Below are positions 8,761 through 17,255 of a stretch of DNA of 37,262 bases, one piece after another. Position 1 is the stretch's first letter. Every line of letters begins with the position of its first letter. The DNA comes from Hyphomicrobiales bacterium. Its GTDB lineage: Bacteria > Pseudomonadota > Alphaproteobacteria > Rhizobiales > Rhizobiaceae. The position numbers were made by a program, and so were the translations under genes. A model generated the notes under the pieces. It did not search any database, was not told where the DNA came from, and saw only the letters and a list, made by a program, of their open reading frames with translations. The stretch lies in the NCBI GenBank assembly GCA_900469345.1, contig UBWZ01000021.1:1-37262 (forward strand), read 5' to 3'.

Positions 8761-9839
8761 CCGTGGACTTCGCCCAGCTGCGCCAGCTGCCCTGCCTGGT
8801 AGTCGGCAATCAGCGCATCGACCATTTCGTCGATGTCGCCTTCGATCATCTTGTCGAGCTTGTAGAGCGTCAGGTTGATGCGATGGTCGGTAATGCGGCC
8901 CTGCGGGAAATTGTAGGTGCGGATCCGCTCGGAGCGGTCTCCCGATCCGACCTGGCTCTTGCGATCCGCAGATCGCTCGTTGTCGATCTTCTGCCGCTCC
9001 ATGTCGTAAAGCCGCGAGCGCAGCACCTGCATGGCCTTGGCCCGGTTCTGGTGCTGTGACTTTTCAGAACTGGTGACGACGATGCCACTCGGCATATGGG
9101 TAATACGGACCGCCGAGTCCGTCGTGTTGACGTGCTGCCCACCGGCGCCCGACGAGCGCATCGTATCGATACGGATGTCTTCCTGGCGGATCTCGATGTC
9201 GATATCTTCCGCCTCGGGCAACACGGCGACGGTCGCCGCGGACGTATGGATCCGCCCCTGCGTTTCCGTGTCCGGCACCCGCTGGACGCGGTGGACGCCG
9301 GACTCGAACTTCAGCTTGGAAAAGACGCCGCGCCCGGTGACGGTTGCGATGATTTCCTTGAATCCCCCGGCCTCGCCTTCGCTGGCGGACAGAACCTCGA
9401 CCTTCCAGCCCTTCGTCGCCGCGTAGCGCTCGTACATCCGGAACAGGTCCCCGGCAAACAGCGCGGCCTCGTTGCCGCCGGTTCCGGCGCGGATTTCGAG
9501 GATTGCGCTCCGCTCGTCGGCAGCATCCTTGGGCAGGAGCAGGATCTGCATGTCCTTTTCCAGCCCCTCGATTTTCTCCTCCGCCTCCGGCAGTTCCATT
9601 TCCGCCAGCTCGCGCATCTCGCGGTCGGTCCCCCTGTCGGACAGCATTGCCCGCAGGTCTGCGACTTCCGCCAGCGCCTTCTCGTAGTCACGGATGGTGC
9701 GCACGACGGGCTGCAGCTCGGAGTATTCGGAGGCGAGCTTCACGTAGACGTCGGCTGCCGGACCTTCCGACATGCGCGCCTCGATCTCCCCGAAGCGGCG
9801 TTCCAGCTCGCGCATTTTTTCGACAGGAAGCTTCGCCAC
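8757..9839 (-). CDS. prfA: Peptide chain release factor 1
   Basis: A 360-residue class I release factor that reads UAA and UAG in the ribosomal A site and triggers peptide release. The catalytic GGQ lies in SSGAGGQHVNTTDS near residue 230. The codon-recognition domain contains RVPDTETQGRIHTSAATVAV, where RF1 carries its PxT motif. It sits 30 bases after ptsP and overlaps prmC, giving a ptsP-prfA-prmC transcription unit, an order I recall as common in Rhizobiales. No deviation was seen. Confidence 0.97.
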   Translation of the reverse strand: MAKLPVEKMRELERRFGEIEARMSEGPAADVYVKLASEYSELQPVVRTIRDYEKALAEVADLRAMLSDRGTDREMRELAEMELPEAEEKIEGLEKDMQILLLPKDAADERSAILEIRAGTGGNEAALFAGDLFRMYERYAATKGWKVEVLSASEGEAGGFKEIIATVTGRGVFSKLKFESGVHRVQRVPDTETQGRIHTSAATVAVLPEAEDIDIEIRQEDIRIDTMRSSGAGGQHVNTTDSAVRITHMPSGIVVTSSEKSQHQNRAKAMQVLRSRLYDMERQKIDNERSADRKSQVGSGDRSERIRTYNFPQGRITDHRINLTLYKLDKMIEGDIDEMVDALIADYQAGQLAQLGEVHG

Positions 9840-9869
9840 CCTTGTGTGCTCCGTATTTTCTTGTGACCG

Positions 9870-12143
9870 CTAGAGCGGAATATTATGGGCTTGGGCAAAC
9901 TGCACGAGCAGGTCGCGGATCGGAACCAGTGACCGGCTGTCGTCGAGCGCGGCGTGCAGTTCGGCCGAGAGCTGATCCACGTCGAGACCGAGAAGCATCG
10001 CCTTGACCGGGCCGATCGATGTCGCCGCCATTGACACTGACCGGAAGCCGATACCGAGCAGTGCCATCGCCGAAAGCGGCTTGCCAGCCATTTCGCCACA
10101 TAGTGTGACGGATGTATGGTTGCGCTCTCCCGCCCGGGCAATATCCCGAAGGATCCGCAGGAAGGGCTTGCCGAGAAGGTCGAAGCGATCCGCCACCCGG
10201 ACATTGCCCCGGTCCGCGGCCATCGAAAACTGGAAGAGGTCGTTGGACCCGACCGAGACGAAATCGACTTCCGCCATCAGTTCGTCCAGCTGCCACATCA
10301 GTGCCGGCACTTCCAGCATGGCGCCGAACTTCAGCTTGCGCGGCAGGCTGTGGCCGAACTTGGAGAGATGCTGGACCTCCTTTTGCAAAAGGTCGCGCAC
10401 CGCGTGGATCTCGGAGACCTCCGTCACCATCGGCAGCATCATCTTGAGCTCGGCACCGGCCGATGCGCGCAGCAGGGCACGCAGCTGGGTGCGCAGCAGG
10501 CCCGGCCTGTCCAGTGACAGGCGGATCGCGCGCCAGCCGAGAGCCGGGTTTTCTTCTTCCTGGGCGCGGAAATAGGGCACCACCTTGTCGCCGCCGATGT
10601 CGAGCGTCCGGAACGTGACCGGGCGCCCGGCCGCCTGCTTCAGGACGTTGCGATAGAAGTTTTCCTGCTCCTCCAGCTTCGGCATGGTGGAGGCGATCAT
10701 GAACTGCAGTTCGGTCCGGAACAGGCCGATGCCGCTCGCACCCGATTCCGCCAGTTGCGGCAGGTCGACGAGAAGCCCGGCATTCATCTGGAGATTGATC
10801 CGCTTGCCGTCCTTGGTAATCGGCTCGACGCTGCGCAGGGCCCGGAACTGCTCCTGCCGGCGCGCGCGCAGGCGGACCTTTTCCTCGTAGGCCTTCTGCA
10901 GATCCGCCATCGGCCGCAGGTGGATCTGGCCGTCATCGCCGTCGATGATGATCGCATCGCCGTTTTCGGCAAGCGCCACCACGCCGGTCGCCTGGCCGAC
11001 CACGGGAATTCCCATCGCCCGCGCCACGATCACCACATGGCTCGTCACTGCGCCGTCTTCGAGGATCAGCCCGCGCAGGCGTTCGCGGGGATAGTCGAGC
11101 AGCTCCGCAGCACCCATGGCCCGCGCCAGAATGATGGCGTCGACTGGAAAGTTTTCCTCACCGACGCGACCGGTAAAGCCGGTCAGCTGGCGCAGCAGGC
11201 GATTGGCGAGGTCGTCGAAGTCATGCATCCGCTCCCTGAGATAGGGATCGGTTAGCCGCATCATGCGGGCCTTCGTATCGCTTTGAACCTTCTCGACAGC
11301 CGCTTCAGCCGTCAGGCCGTTGCGCACCGCTTCTTCCATGCGCCGTACCCAGCCTTGGTCGTGGGCGAACATGCGGTAGGTTTCCAGCACCTCGCGGTGC
11401 TCGCCTTCCATCGCCACTTCGCGGCGCGACAGCATGTCGTCGATGGAGATGCGCAACGATCCGAGCGCTTCGGCAAGCCTCGCGATCTCCTTGTCGGCGT
11501 CTTCGTTGAGCAGGTTGGTGACGACGATGCGCGGCTCGTGGAGGACCACATGGCCGAGCCCGATCCCCTCATTATAGCCGTCTGCATTGATGCTGACGGC
11601 GCGCGTCAGATCGAGTTCCAGCCCCGGCCGCGTGATCTTCTTGAGTTCGCCGGTCGCGATCATTTCGGCGATCACCATCGCCGTCGTCTCGAGCGCCTCG
11701 AGTTCATCCTCGCGGTAGTTGCGGCTCGCCTTGTTCTGGACAACGAGAACGCCGAGCGTCCGGCCTGCCCGCAGGATCGGGACGCCGAGGAAGGAGTGGT
11801 AGATCTCCTCGCCGGTTTCGGGAAGGTAGCGGAACGCCGGGTGAGCCTGCGCATCCGAAAGATTGAGCGGTTGCGCCGATGCCGCGATGGTGCCGACGAG
11901 GCCCTGCCCCATCTTCAGCTGCGACAGGTGGACGGCCTCCTTGTTGAGGCCTTCCGTGGCGTACAATTCCAGCACCCCGTCCGACCGCAACACGTATACG
12001 GAGCAAACTTCGGCAACCATGTTGCTGGCGATCTGGCGGACGATCCTATCCAGGCGTTCCTGTGGATCGAGCGGCTCAGCCATCAACTCGCGCAAACGCT
12101 TCAAAAGCACGCGCGGACCTGCCGACAGGTCTCTCATCGGCAT
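9870..12143 (-). CDS. ptsP: PEP-protein phosphotransferase of the nitrogen-type PTS (EI-Ntr)
   Basis: A 757-residue regulatory Enzyme I. It autophosphorylates from phosphoenolpyruvate and passes the phosphate to NPr and then EIIA-Ntr, a signalling chain tied to nitrogen status and potassium. An N-terminal GAF domain (about 15-150) would sense small molecules such as glutamine. The phosphohistidine segment is DGAVTSHVVIVARAMGIPVV. The PEP-binding barrel contains GIGLFRTELQFM, SVGSNDLFQFSMAADRGN and CGEMAGKP. Several starts are possible: a GTG nine codons upstream lacks a ribosome site, and the ATG at 12143 is chosen because GGGAG lies five bases before it; an ATG two codons later would give the usual MRDLSAGPR start. 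It lies 75 bases after lysC, with a hairpin in the gap. Confidence 0.95.
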   Translation of the reverse strand: MPMRDLSAGPRVLLKRLRELMAEPLDPQERLDRIVRQIASNMVAEVCSVYVLRSDGVLELYATEGLNKEAVHLSQLKMGQGLVGTIAASAQPLNLSDAQAHPAFRYLPETGEEIYHSFLGVPILRAGRTLGVLVVQNKASRNYREDELEALETTAMVIAEMIATGELKKITRPGLELDLTRAVSINADGYNEGIGLGHVVLHEPRIVVTNLLNEDADKEIARLAEALGSLRISIDDMLSRREVAMEGEHREVLETYRMFAHDQGWVRRMEEAVRNGLTAEAAVEKVQSDTKARMMRLTDPYLRERMHDFDDLANRLLRQLTGFTGRVGEENFPVDAIILARAMGAAELLDYPRERLRGLILEDGAVTSHVVIVARAMGIPVVGQATGVVALAENGDAIIIDGDDGQIHLRPMADLQKAYEEKVRLRARRQEQFRALRSVEPITKDGKRINLQMNAGLLVDLPQLAESGASGIGLFRTELQFMIASTMPKLEEQENFYRNVLKQAAGRPVTFRTLDIGGDKVVPYFRAQEEENPALGWRAIRLSLDRPGLLRTQLRALLRASAGAELKMMLPMVTEVSEIHAVRDLLQKEVQHLSKFGHSLPRKLKFGAMLEVPALMWQLDELMAEVDFVSVGSNDLFQFSMAADRGNVRVADRFDLLGKPFLRILRDIARAGERNHTSVTLCGEMAGKPLSAMALLGIGFRSVSMAATSIGPVKAMLLGLDVDQLSAELHAALDDSRSLVPIRDLLVQFAQAHNIPL

Positions 12144-12181
12144 GAGTTCTCCCGAAACAAGATCATCCACCCGGAAGAGGC

Positions 12182-12203
12182 TGCGTCGCCGATTGACGAC
12201 GCA
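12182..12203 (-). repeat. Inverted repeat in the lysC-ptsP gap
   Basis: The arms tgcgtcg (12182-12188) and cgacgca (12197-12203) are perfect 7-bp complements with an eight-base loop. No T-run follows on either strand, so it does not look like a standard terminator. It may process, pause or stabilise the lysC-ptsP message. Confidence 0.45.
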
Positions 12204-12218
12204 CCCGCCCGGTTCACA

Positions 12219-13493
12219 TCAATTCTTATCGAGACCGTAAGCGGAATGCAAAGTGCGAACCGCAAGTTCCGAATAGGCGCCATCGATCAGGATCGAAATC
12301 TTGATCTCGGAGGTCGTTATAGCCTTGATATTGATCGACTTACCCGCAAGCGCCGTGAAGGCCTGGGCGGCAACGCCGGCATGGCTGCGCATGCCGATGC
12401 CGATCACCGACACTTTGGCGAGCCCCGATTCGCTCTGCACCACGTCGAAACCGATCTTGTCCTTATGATCTTCCAGGACTTTGATCGCCTTCTGAACGTC
12501 TCCGGACGGGACGGTAAAGGTCATGTCGGTCTTGGATCCGTCCTCGGAAATGTTCTGGACGATCATGTCGACATTGATGTGCGCTTCGGCGAGCGGCCCG
12601 AAAATGGCGGCAGACACGCCCGGCCGGTCGGAAAGCCGCCGCAACGAGATCTGTGCTTCATCCTTGGCATAGGCGATGCCGGTGACGACTTCCTGTTCCA
12701 CGATTTCTTCCTCGTCGCAAATCAACGTGCCGGGAGGGTTGAGCAGGTCACCCATGCCCGGCGCATCGGGATCCTCGAAACTGGAGCGCACAAATGTCCG
12801 CACCTTGAATACCATGGCGAGCTCGACCGAACGGACCTGAAGAACTTTCGATCCGAGCGATGCCATTTCGAGCATTTCCTCGAACGACACCTTCTTCATC
12901 CGGCGCGCCTTCGGCTCGATCCGCGGATCGGTCGTGTAGACCCCGTCCACATCCGTGTAGATGTCGCAGCGGTCTGCCTTGACGGCAGCCGCGATCGCCA
13001 CCGCTGACGTGTCGGAGCCGCCGCGGCCGAGTGTGGCGATGCGGTTGTCGGGACCGATGCCCTGAAAACCGGCAATCACCGCAACCTGGCCCTCGCCCAT
13101 GCGCTTGACGATCTCGGTGCCGTCGATCTCCATGATGCGTGCGGCGCCATGCGCGCCGTCGGTGCGGATCGGGATCTGCCAGCCCTGCCAGGAGCGCGCA
13201 TTGATGCCCATGGACTGAAGCGCGATTGCCACCAGCCCGGACGTGACCTGCTCGCCGGAAGCAACCACGGTGTCGTATTCGCGCGCATCATAGAAAGGCG
13301 AATTCGTGCCGTTGGCCTTGGGCGTATCCTGAACCCAGGCGACCAGCTCGTTGGTCTTGCCGGACATCGCCGAGACGACGACTGCCACCTCGTGGCCGGC
13401 GTCGACCTCTCGTTTCACATGGCGAGCCACATTATGAATGCGTTCAAGATTGGCGACCGAAGTGCCGCCGAACTTCATCACGATGCGAGCCAT
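12219..13493 (-). CDS. lysC: Aspartate kinase
   Basis: A 424-residue aspartokinase. It phosphorylates L-aspartate, the first step toward lysine, threonine, methionine and diaminopimelate for the cell wall. The N-terminal kinase domain starts with MARIVMKFGGTSVA and contains GRGGSDTSAVAIA and TDVDGVYTTDPR. Two C-terminal ACT domains (about 265-424) bind the inhibitory amino acids. The frame extends 11 codons upstream, but the ATG at 13493 gives the family's usual N-terminus; its ribosome site is weak (GGCAGG). A good sigma-70-like promoter and a leader hairpin lie upstream. It heads the lysC-ptsP-prfA-prmC series and is followed 75 bases later by ptsP. Confidence 0.96.
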   Translation of the reverse strand: MARIVMKFGGTSVANLERIHNVARHVKREVDAGHEVAVVVSAMSGKTNELVAWVQDTPKANGTNSPFYDAREYDTVVASGEQVTSGLVAIALQSMGINARSWQGWQIPIRTDGAHGAARIMEIDGTEIVKRMGEGQVAVIAGFQGIGPDNRIATLGRGGSDTSAVAIAAAVKADRCDIYTDVDGVYTTDPRIEPKARRMKKVSFEEMLEMASLGSKVLQVRSVELAMVFKVRTFVRSSFEDPDAPGMGDLLNPPGTLICDEEEIVEQEVVTGIAYAKDEAQISLRRLSDRPGVSAAIFGPLAEAHINVDMIVQNISEDGSKTDMTFTVPSGDVQKAIKVLEDHKDKIGFDVVQSESGLAKVSVIGIGMRSHAGVAAQAFTALAGKSINIKAITTSEIKISILIDGAYSELAVRTLHSAYGLDKN

Positions 13494-13548
13494 ACCTGCC
13501 ACTACCACCCATCGGTTCCGAACCAAGTCGGAAGCGTATGCCTGACCA

Positions 13549-13563
13549 GCCCCTCAACGGGGC
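13549..13563 (-). repeat. Small hairpin in the lysC leader
   Basis: gcccc (13549-13553) and ggggc (13559-13563) form a perfect 5-bp stem with a five-base loop, inside the predicted lysC leader and downstream of the promoter. It does not resemble a lysine riboswitch, which is much larger. Its role is unknown. Confidence 0.35.
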
Positions 13564-13578
13564 ACCGAATTGCGGCGT

Positions 13579-13607
13579 GTCATATCGAAAAGGGGCAGGC
13601 CGTGCAA
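13579..13607 (-). promoter_or_regulatory. Sigma-70-type promoter of lysC
   Basis: On the minus strand TTGCAC (13607-13602) and TATGAC (13584-13579) are separated by exactly 17 bases. Both boxes are close to consensus. Transcription would begin about 80 bases before the lysC ATG. Confidence 0.55.
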
Positions 13608-13644
13608 TGGCAGCGCGGACGTGTTTCGGCCTGTGTCACAACGG

Positions 13645-13679
13645 AAAAAGGCGCGCCCTCGTGTGGGACGCGCCTTTTG
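13645..13679 (-). terminator. Intrinsic terminator of the SH3b protein gene
   Basis: aaaaggcgcg (13646-13655) pairs perfectly with cgcgcctttt (13669-13678). On the minus strand the stem ends in CGCGCCTTTTTCC. It lies just past the SH3b gene stop and before the lysC promoter, so it separates the two units. Confidence 0.88.
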
Positions 13680-13716
13680 TCAGTCAAGCAATGACCTTGG
13701 CGGTCAAGCAATCGCC

Positions 13717-14592
13717 TTAGCGGCAGTCGCGAGCCGGTCCAACGCAGACCTGGCCATTGTCCTGGTTGCCCATTCCGCCCCACTCACGACGTGGTCCATC
13801 GTTGCGGTTCTGGTCGCGGTCACGACCCTGGTCGCGATCACGGCCTTCCTGCGGGCGCTGGGGACGGTCGTCGCGGCTGCGGCCGGGATCGCGATCCGGC
13901 TGCGGACGGCGGTTGTCGTCGTCCATCCGCGGCGGGCGACGTCCGCCATCGCGGTCCTGGTCCCTGTTGCGGTCACCATCACGATCCCACTGCGGCGGCC
14001 GCGGACGACGGTCGTCGTTGTCCCAACGCGGCGGTGGCGGGCGACGGTCGTCGTTGTCCCAGCGTGGCGGAAGCGGGCGGCGATCATCGCGGTCCCAGCG
14101 TGGCGGGCGACGGTCGTCATTGTCCCAGCGCGGCGGACGGCGATCGTTATCCCAGCGCGGCGGCGGCAGCGGCCGGTCGGCACGCCAATCGTAGCGGCGC
14201 CAACGGTCACGCTCGCGATAGAAATTGCGGTCGCGGTAGTAACGGTCCCAGTAGTTGTCGACCTCGAAGGTCACACTCGGGATGCCGAGGCCCTGATAGT
14301 AGTCCGGCGCGACAGCGACGCGGTTGGAGCGGTAGTTCGTCTGGACATAGCTGCCGGAGACCCAGCCGCGGCCGCCGACGAACGTCACGTCACACCAGTT
14401 GACGCTGCTCATGCAGCCGTAAATGGTAACAGGCGCTCCGACCGGAATGACCGTGACGGCCGGATAGCTTGTGCTCGGGCCTGACCGCATGTTGACATTC
14501 GCGGTGGCGAAACCACGAACTGCAGCATCGGCGATCGACGGCACCGCCAGCAGCGCACACAATGCCGCAGCACTCATCAGAAATTTCTTCAC
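13717..14592 (-). CDS. Secreted SH3b-domain protein with tandem RWDxDDRRPP tail
   Basis: A 291-residue exported protein. A GTG start at 14592 is chosen because AGGAGGAA sits just upstream and the product then begins with a clear signal peptide (KKFLMSAAALCALLAVPSIADA). An upstream ATG in the same frame lacks this. A bacterial SH3 domain follows at about 24-88 (ANVNMRSGPSTSYP, GWVSGSYV), with two cysteines at 60 and 67. After a Tyr/Arg-rich linker, residues 146-203 are six near-repeats built on RWDxDDRRPP, then a highly charged Asp/Arg/Gln-rich tail to the end. SH3b domains usually bind peptidoglycan or peptides; the tail is likely disordered. The function is unknown. It is transcribed away from ubiG. 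Confidence 0.85.
   Translation of the reverse strand: MKKFLMSAAALCALLAVPSIADAAVRGFATANVNMRSGPSTSYPAVTVIPVGAPVTIYGCMSSVNWCDVTFVGGRGWVSGSYVQTNYRSNRVAVAPDYYQGLGIPSVTFEVDNYWDRYYRDRNFYRERDRWRRYDWRADRPLPPPRWDNDRRPPRWDNDDRRPPRWDRDDRRPLPPRWDNDDRRPPPPRWDNDDRRPRPPQWDRDGDRNRDQDRDGGRRPPRMDDDNRRPQPDRDPGRSRDDRPQRPQEGRDRDQGRDRDQNRNDGPRREWGGMGNQDNGQVCVGPARDCR
13984..14157 (-). repeat. Tandem coding repeats in the SH3b protein
   Basis: The DNA carries six imperfect copies of a roughly 30-36 bp unit encoding RWDNDDRRPP and variants with extra prolines. Such repeats can gain or lose units by slippage. They stay in frame here. Confidence 0.8.
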
Positions 14593-14834
14593 TGCTTCCT
14601 CCTGAGGAACATATGCCGTCTCGAAGCCCTTGATCGGTCCAAATTCGGCGCGATTCAATGTTCGAGGCTGCCCAATAGTTCCAGTTTGCGACTGAATGAT
14701 CGATGAACATGCCGTTGGGCTAGGTTAAGCTTGCGGGAGAGCGGGCGCACAATGCCGCAGTTACTCCCGGTATCTTCGCTCTTGACTTCCCGGCTGCGCC
14801 GTCCGACTTCAACGGCAGAACCAGGAGCGCAGGC

Positions 14835-15581
14835 ATGAGCGAAGCGGCAAGAACGACCATCGATCCGAGCCAGGTCGAGTGGTTTTCCAAGATGGCGGCG
14901 GAGTGGTGGAACCCGAACGGCAAATTCAAGCCGCTCCACAAGTTCAATCCCGTTCGCCTCGCCTATATTCGCGACCGTATCTGCGAGAATTTTGGACGTG
15001 ACCCGCGCGGGCATCAGCCTCTAAGCGGCCTGCGTGTTCTCGATATCGGCTGCGGCGGAGGGCTCCTGTCCGAACCCCTGGCCCGCATGGGCGCAACCGT
15101 GGTCGGCGCCGACCCGTCTGACAAGAACATCGGCATTGCCACCACCCACGCGGCCGATAGCGGCGTTTCCGTCGACTACCGGGCCGTGACGGCCGAGGAA
15201 CTTGCCGCGGCGGGAGAAACCTTCGACATCGTGCTCAATATGGAAGTGGTCGAGCACGTCGCCGACGTGCCGCTTTTCATGAGCACCTGCGCCGGCATGG
15301 TACGGCCCGGCGGCCTGATGTTCGTCGCGACCATCAACCGGACGCTAAAGGCCCGCGCGCTGGCGATTTTCGCAGCCGAGAATGTTCTCGGCTGGCTGCC
15401 GAGGGGTACCCATCAATACGAAAAGCTCGTGCGTCCGCAGGAAGCCGAGCAGCCGCTCCACACCGCCGGGATGGAAATCATCCACCGCACCGGCGTGTTC
15501 TACAACCTGCTTCAGGACCGCTGGAACCTGTCGCCCGACATGGACGTCAACTACATGCTGCTTGCCAAGCGCCCGGGCTGA
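14835..15581 (+). CDS. ubiG: Ubiquinone biosynthesis O-methyltransferase UbiG
   Basis: A 248-residue class I methyltransferase that carries out both O-methylations in ubiquinone synthesis, including the last step from 3-demethylubiquinol. It begins with the family pattern TIDPSQVEWFSKMAAEWWNPNGKFKPLHKFNPVR. The S-adenosylmethionine site is VLDIGCGGGLLSEPLARMGATVVGAD. Later family segments include NMEVVEHV and FVATINRTLKA. The ATG at 14835 follows AGGAGCGCAGGC. It is divergent from the SH3b gene and ends 14 bases from the convergent DUF1178 gene. Confidence 0.96.
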   Translation: MSEAARTTIDPSQVEWFSKMAAEWWNPNGKFKPLHKFNPVRLAYIRDRICENFGRDPRGHQPLSGLRVLDIGCGGGLLSEPLARMGATVVGADPSDKNIGIATTHAADSGVSVDYRAVTAEELAAAGETFDIVLNMEVVEHVADVPLFMSTCAGMVRPGGLMFVATINRTLKARALAIFAAENVLGWLPRGTHQYEKLVRPQEAEQPLHTAGMEIIHRTGVFYNLLQDRWNLSPDMDVNYMLLAKRPG

Positions 15582-15595
15582 CAGGTGGAGAGGGA

Positions 15596-16024
15596 TCAGT
15601 TCGCATCTTCCGGAAGGACCGGAAGCGGCGCGACGCCAATGCCCTCTTCGAGCAGTTCGCGCACCTCGACCAGACTTGCCTGGCCGACAATGCCGCGGGC
15701 ATCGCTCTCGCCATAATGGATCTTGCGCGCCTCCTCGGGAAAGCGGCCGCCGACATCCTCGGCGTTCGCCCTGATGGACGCAACCGCCTCGCGAATTTTT
15801 GCGATCGCCTCCTGCCGCGCCTGGTCCATCACCACGGCGCGGGTCTCGTCTTTTTTGCGTGCCGTCGAAACGGAGGGCGCCATCAACGCCTTTGAGACGG
15901 CGAGGGAATTACAGAAGGGGCACGACAGTAGGCCGGATGCCACCTGGCGATCGAAATCCGCATGTCCGGAAAACCATCCTTCGAACGCATGACCATTGTC
16001 GCAGGACAACGAGTACTTGATCAA
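15596..16024 (-). CDS. DUF1178 family protein
   Basis: A 142-residue protein of the DUF1178 family, widespread in proteobacteria and of unknown function. The start of the product, IKYSLSCDNGHAFEGWF, and the CPFC pair near residue 35 form the family's zinc-ribbon-like N-terminus, in which cysteines and histidines may bind metal. The remainder is helical and charged. A TTG at 16024 is taken as the start because it yields the normal N-terminus and GAGAGG precedes it; a longer open frame upstream is out of character. It follows grxC on the same strand after 89 bases. Confidence 0.85.
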   Translation of the reverse strand: MIKYSLSCDNGHAFEGWFSGHADFDRQVASGLLSCPFCNSLAVSKALMAPSVSTARKKDETRAVVMDQARQEAIAKIREAVASIRANAEDVGGRFPEEARKIHYGESDARGIVGQASLVEVRELLEEGIGVAPLPVLPEDAN

Positions 16025-16113
16025 CGTACCGCCTCTCGGGCTGGCGCGCCGAAAACTGCGCCTGAAAGGGCAAGGATCGAGCGTGCTGCGATGGTCAGTG
16101 ACATCGAAGTCCC

Positions 16114-16371
16114 TCAGGCCGCCAGCATGGCGTCCAGTTTGCCGCCGCGATCGAGCGCGTGGAGATCGTCGCAACCGCCAACGTGCTCGCCGTTGATGAA
16201 GATCTGCGGAAAGGTCGAACGCCCGTTCGACTTGGCGATCATTTCCGCCCGAAGTTCCTTGGAATAGGTGGCATCGTGCTCGGTATAGGCAACACCCTTG
16301 CCATCCAGCAGGGACTTGGCGCGGGCACAATAGCCGCAATACTCTCGGGTATAGATGGTGACTTCCGACAT
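16114..16371 (-). CDS. grxC: Glutaredoxin 3
   Basis: An 85-residue glutaredoxin. It reduces protein disulfides and glutathione mixed disulfides in the cytoplasm using glutathione. The thioredoxin fold begins EVTIYTREYCGYCARAK; the active site is CGYC instead of the commoner CPYC. The cis-proline segment TFPQIFINGEHVGGCDDL is intact. The ATG at 16371 has GGAG at suitable distance. It lies 53 bases after comF on the same strand and before DUF1178. Confidence 0.94.
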   Translation of the reverse strand: MSEVTIYTREYCGYCARAKSLLDGKGVAYTEHDATYSKELRAEMIAKSNGRSTFPQIFINGEHVGGCDDLHALDRGGKLDAMLAA

Positions 16372-16424
16372 GATCGTCTCCGGACGGCTGGACGCCAGCC
16401 GCGCCCAGTCCTCATGGTTTTCTG

Positions 16425-17201
16425 TCATATAGGTCCAGCCGCGGCCATTGCAAAGGTCAAAACCGTGACATCCGCGGCGCCCGCCTTCTTCAGAACCCGG
16501 CTGACCGAAGAGACCGTCGCGCCGGTCGTGTAGACGTCGTCGACCAGGACCAGACGCTTGCCCCAGACATCCGGTTCGTGACCTGGTGAAATGGCGAAGG
16601 CGGCCCGAACATTGTCTTCCCGCGCCCGGGCGCTGAGCCCGACCTGCCGGACGGTCCGCTTGACCCGCACGACCGTCGAGGGCAGGAACGGCCGGCCACT
16701 CTGTTCGGCAAGGTGGCGGGCAAGTTCGGCCGACTGGTTGAACTTGCGAAGCGCCATCCGCGTTCGGTGAAGCGGAACGGGCAGGATCCCGTCGCAGGCC
16801 TGCAGGTGGGGCTGGCCTGCCCGGCACATCCAGCCGGCCATCATTGCGGCGAGGTCGGTGCGATCCTTATATTTGAGTGCATGGACAAGCCCTCGCGCCG
16901 CGCCCTCGTGCAGGACGGCAGACCGCAGCCGGTCGAAAACGGGCGGATCGGCGATGGCTTGGGCCGACAAAAGGCCGGGGCCCGGATCGTAGGAGAACGG
17001 CAACCCGAGCACCTCGCAATAGGGCCGCTCGATGAACCGAACCCTGCTCCAGCAGGCGGGGCAAAAGCCGGCATGACTGCCCGTGGCGACACCGCAGCCA
17101 GGGCATCGCGGCGGATAGACAAGATCGGCCAGGCAGCCTACCCAGTTCTGGGCAAGCGATCGGATCTGGCGGAAGGTCGCAGGCGGCTTGAAGCTCGGCA
17201 T
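16425..17201 (-). CDS. ComF family protein (phosphoribosyltransferase fold)
   Basis: A 258-residue ComF homologue. An N-terminal zinc ribbon with two Cys-x2-Cys pairs (CPGCG, CPACW, about 33-56) precedes a type I phosphoribosyltransferase domain with the PRPP loop VLVDDVYTTGAT near residue 220. Related proteins take part in DNA uptake in competent bacteria, but many species carry them without known competence, and the reaction is unknown. The ATG opens at 17201, 54 bases from the divergent methyltransferase gene, so the two share a control region. Confidence 0.92.
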   Translation of the reverse strand: MPSFKPPATFRQIRSLAQNWVGCLADLVYPPRCPGCGVATGSHAGFCPACWSRVRFIERPYCEVLGLPFSYDPGPGLLSAQAIADPPVFDRLRSAVLHEGAARGLVHALKYKDRTDLAAMMAGWMCRAGQPHLQACDGILPVPLHRTRMALRKFNQSAELARHLAEQSGRPFLPSTVVRVKRTVRQVGLSARAREDNVRAAFAISPGHEPDVWGKRLVLVDDVYTTGATVSSVSRVLKKAGAADVTVLTFAMAAAGPI

Positions 17202-17255
17202 GCCGCCAACAGTAGCGGGCGGGCAGACGGTTTGAGAACAGGAAAAGAGACGGGC

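Noticed and set aside
13494..13610. Lysine riboswitch in the lysC leader
   Set aside because: The leader is about 85 bases with one small hairpin, too short for a lysine riboswitch.
16713..17255. Long N-terminal extension of the NDUFAF5-like methyltransferase
   Set aside because: The upstream frame is antisense to comF; the ATG at 17256 gives the family start.
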